From assembly GCA_900555665.1 (NCBI GenBank), contig USLX01000049.1:1-14220 (forward strand): a stretch of DNA of 14,220 bases, read 5' to 3'. A program made the position numbers and the translations under genes. This stretch comes from an uncultured Eubacteriales bacterium. GTDB lineage: Bacteria; Bacillota; Clostridia; Oscillospirales; Oscillospiraceae. The notes under the pieces are model-generated. The model was given only the letters and a program-made list of their open reading frames with translations, made no database searches and had not been told where the DNA came from. Of this stretch, positions 14,212 through 14,220 are shown one piece after another (position 1 is the first letter of the stretch; each line of letters opens with the position of its first letter).

Positions 14212-14220
14212 GCGGTGCGC

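Larger units (their letters stand above)
13995..14220. other. 226-base intergenic stretch with hairpins and repeats, no convincing gene
   Basis: After the T-box terminator I see no ORF with a credible ribosome binding site. The stretch contains GGGCCGG (14001-14007) complementary to CCGGCCC (14046-14052), an imperfect direct repeat, a short hairpin at 14119-14138 and a terminator-like hairpin near the right edge. It could be the 5' leader or first part of the T-box-controlled transcript, an unrecognised small RNA, or inert spacer. Confidence 0.6.

Overview
The window looks like a chromosomal core region of a GC-rich member of the Clostridia, most probably an Oscillospiraceae-type gut anaerobe. 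That placement is an inference from gene content and style: a yvcK-like tail followed by whiA, a DnaE-type Pol III alpha next to whiA, a DUF1385 gene joined to prmC, an SOS box of the Bacillus/Clostridium type, a T-box leader, frequent GTG/TTG starts and strongly G/C-ended codons. All protein genes read on the + strand. I see no insertion sequence, prophage, CRISPR array, tRNA or rRNA.

Layout. (1) 1-4448: the last 20 codons of a probable yvcK, then whiA and dnaE, with short gaps and good ribosome binding sites, probably one transcription unit. (2) 4449-9881: after a 119-base gap holding an extended -10 promoter come a lipoprotein with three DxDxDG motifs, an OmpR-family response regulator, a membrane histidine kinase, a DUF1385 membrane protein and prmC. 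Spacings are 12, 30 and 2 bases and then a 7-base overlap, so they probably form one operon. (3) 9880-11696: recA-recX with an ATGA overlap, driven by a promoter whose -35 box is overlapped by a LexA-type SOS box (12 of 14 consensus positions). (4) 11697-13732: an intergenic stretch with a weak terminator candidate and a perfect 14-bp palindrome, then rimO and pgsA, which overlap by 17 bases. (5) 13729-14220: a near-consensus promoter overlapping the pgsA stop codon drives a T-box riboswitch. Its specifier (UGC) and its UGGA antiterminator bulge both point to tRNA-Cys. The T-box terminator is followed by 226 bases with no convincing gene but with hairpins, an imperfect direct repeat, a 25-codon ORF with three cysteines and a second terminator-like hairpin.

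How the genes work together. The lipoprotein, kinase and regulator are placed like a cell-surface sensing module. RecA with its modulator RecX is under SOS control. PrmC and RimO are translation-machinery modifiers (release factor and ribosomal protein S12), and PgsA makes the precursor of phosphatidylglycerol. Most of the window is ordinary housekeeping DNA. The parts most worth a second look are the three-gene lipoprotein/two-component locus, the DUF1385 protein with its conserved His/Glu/Cys cluster, and the region after the cysteine T-box.
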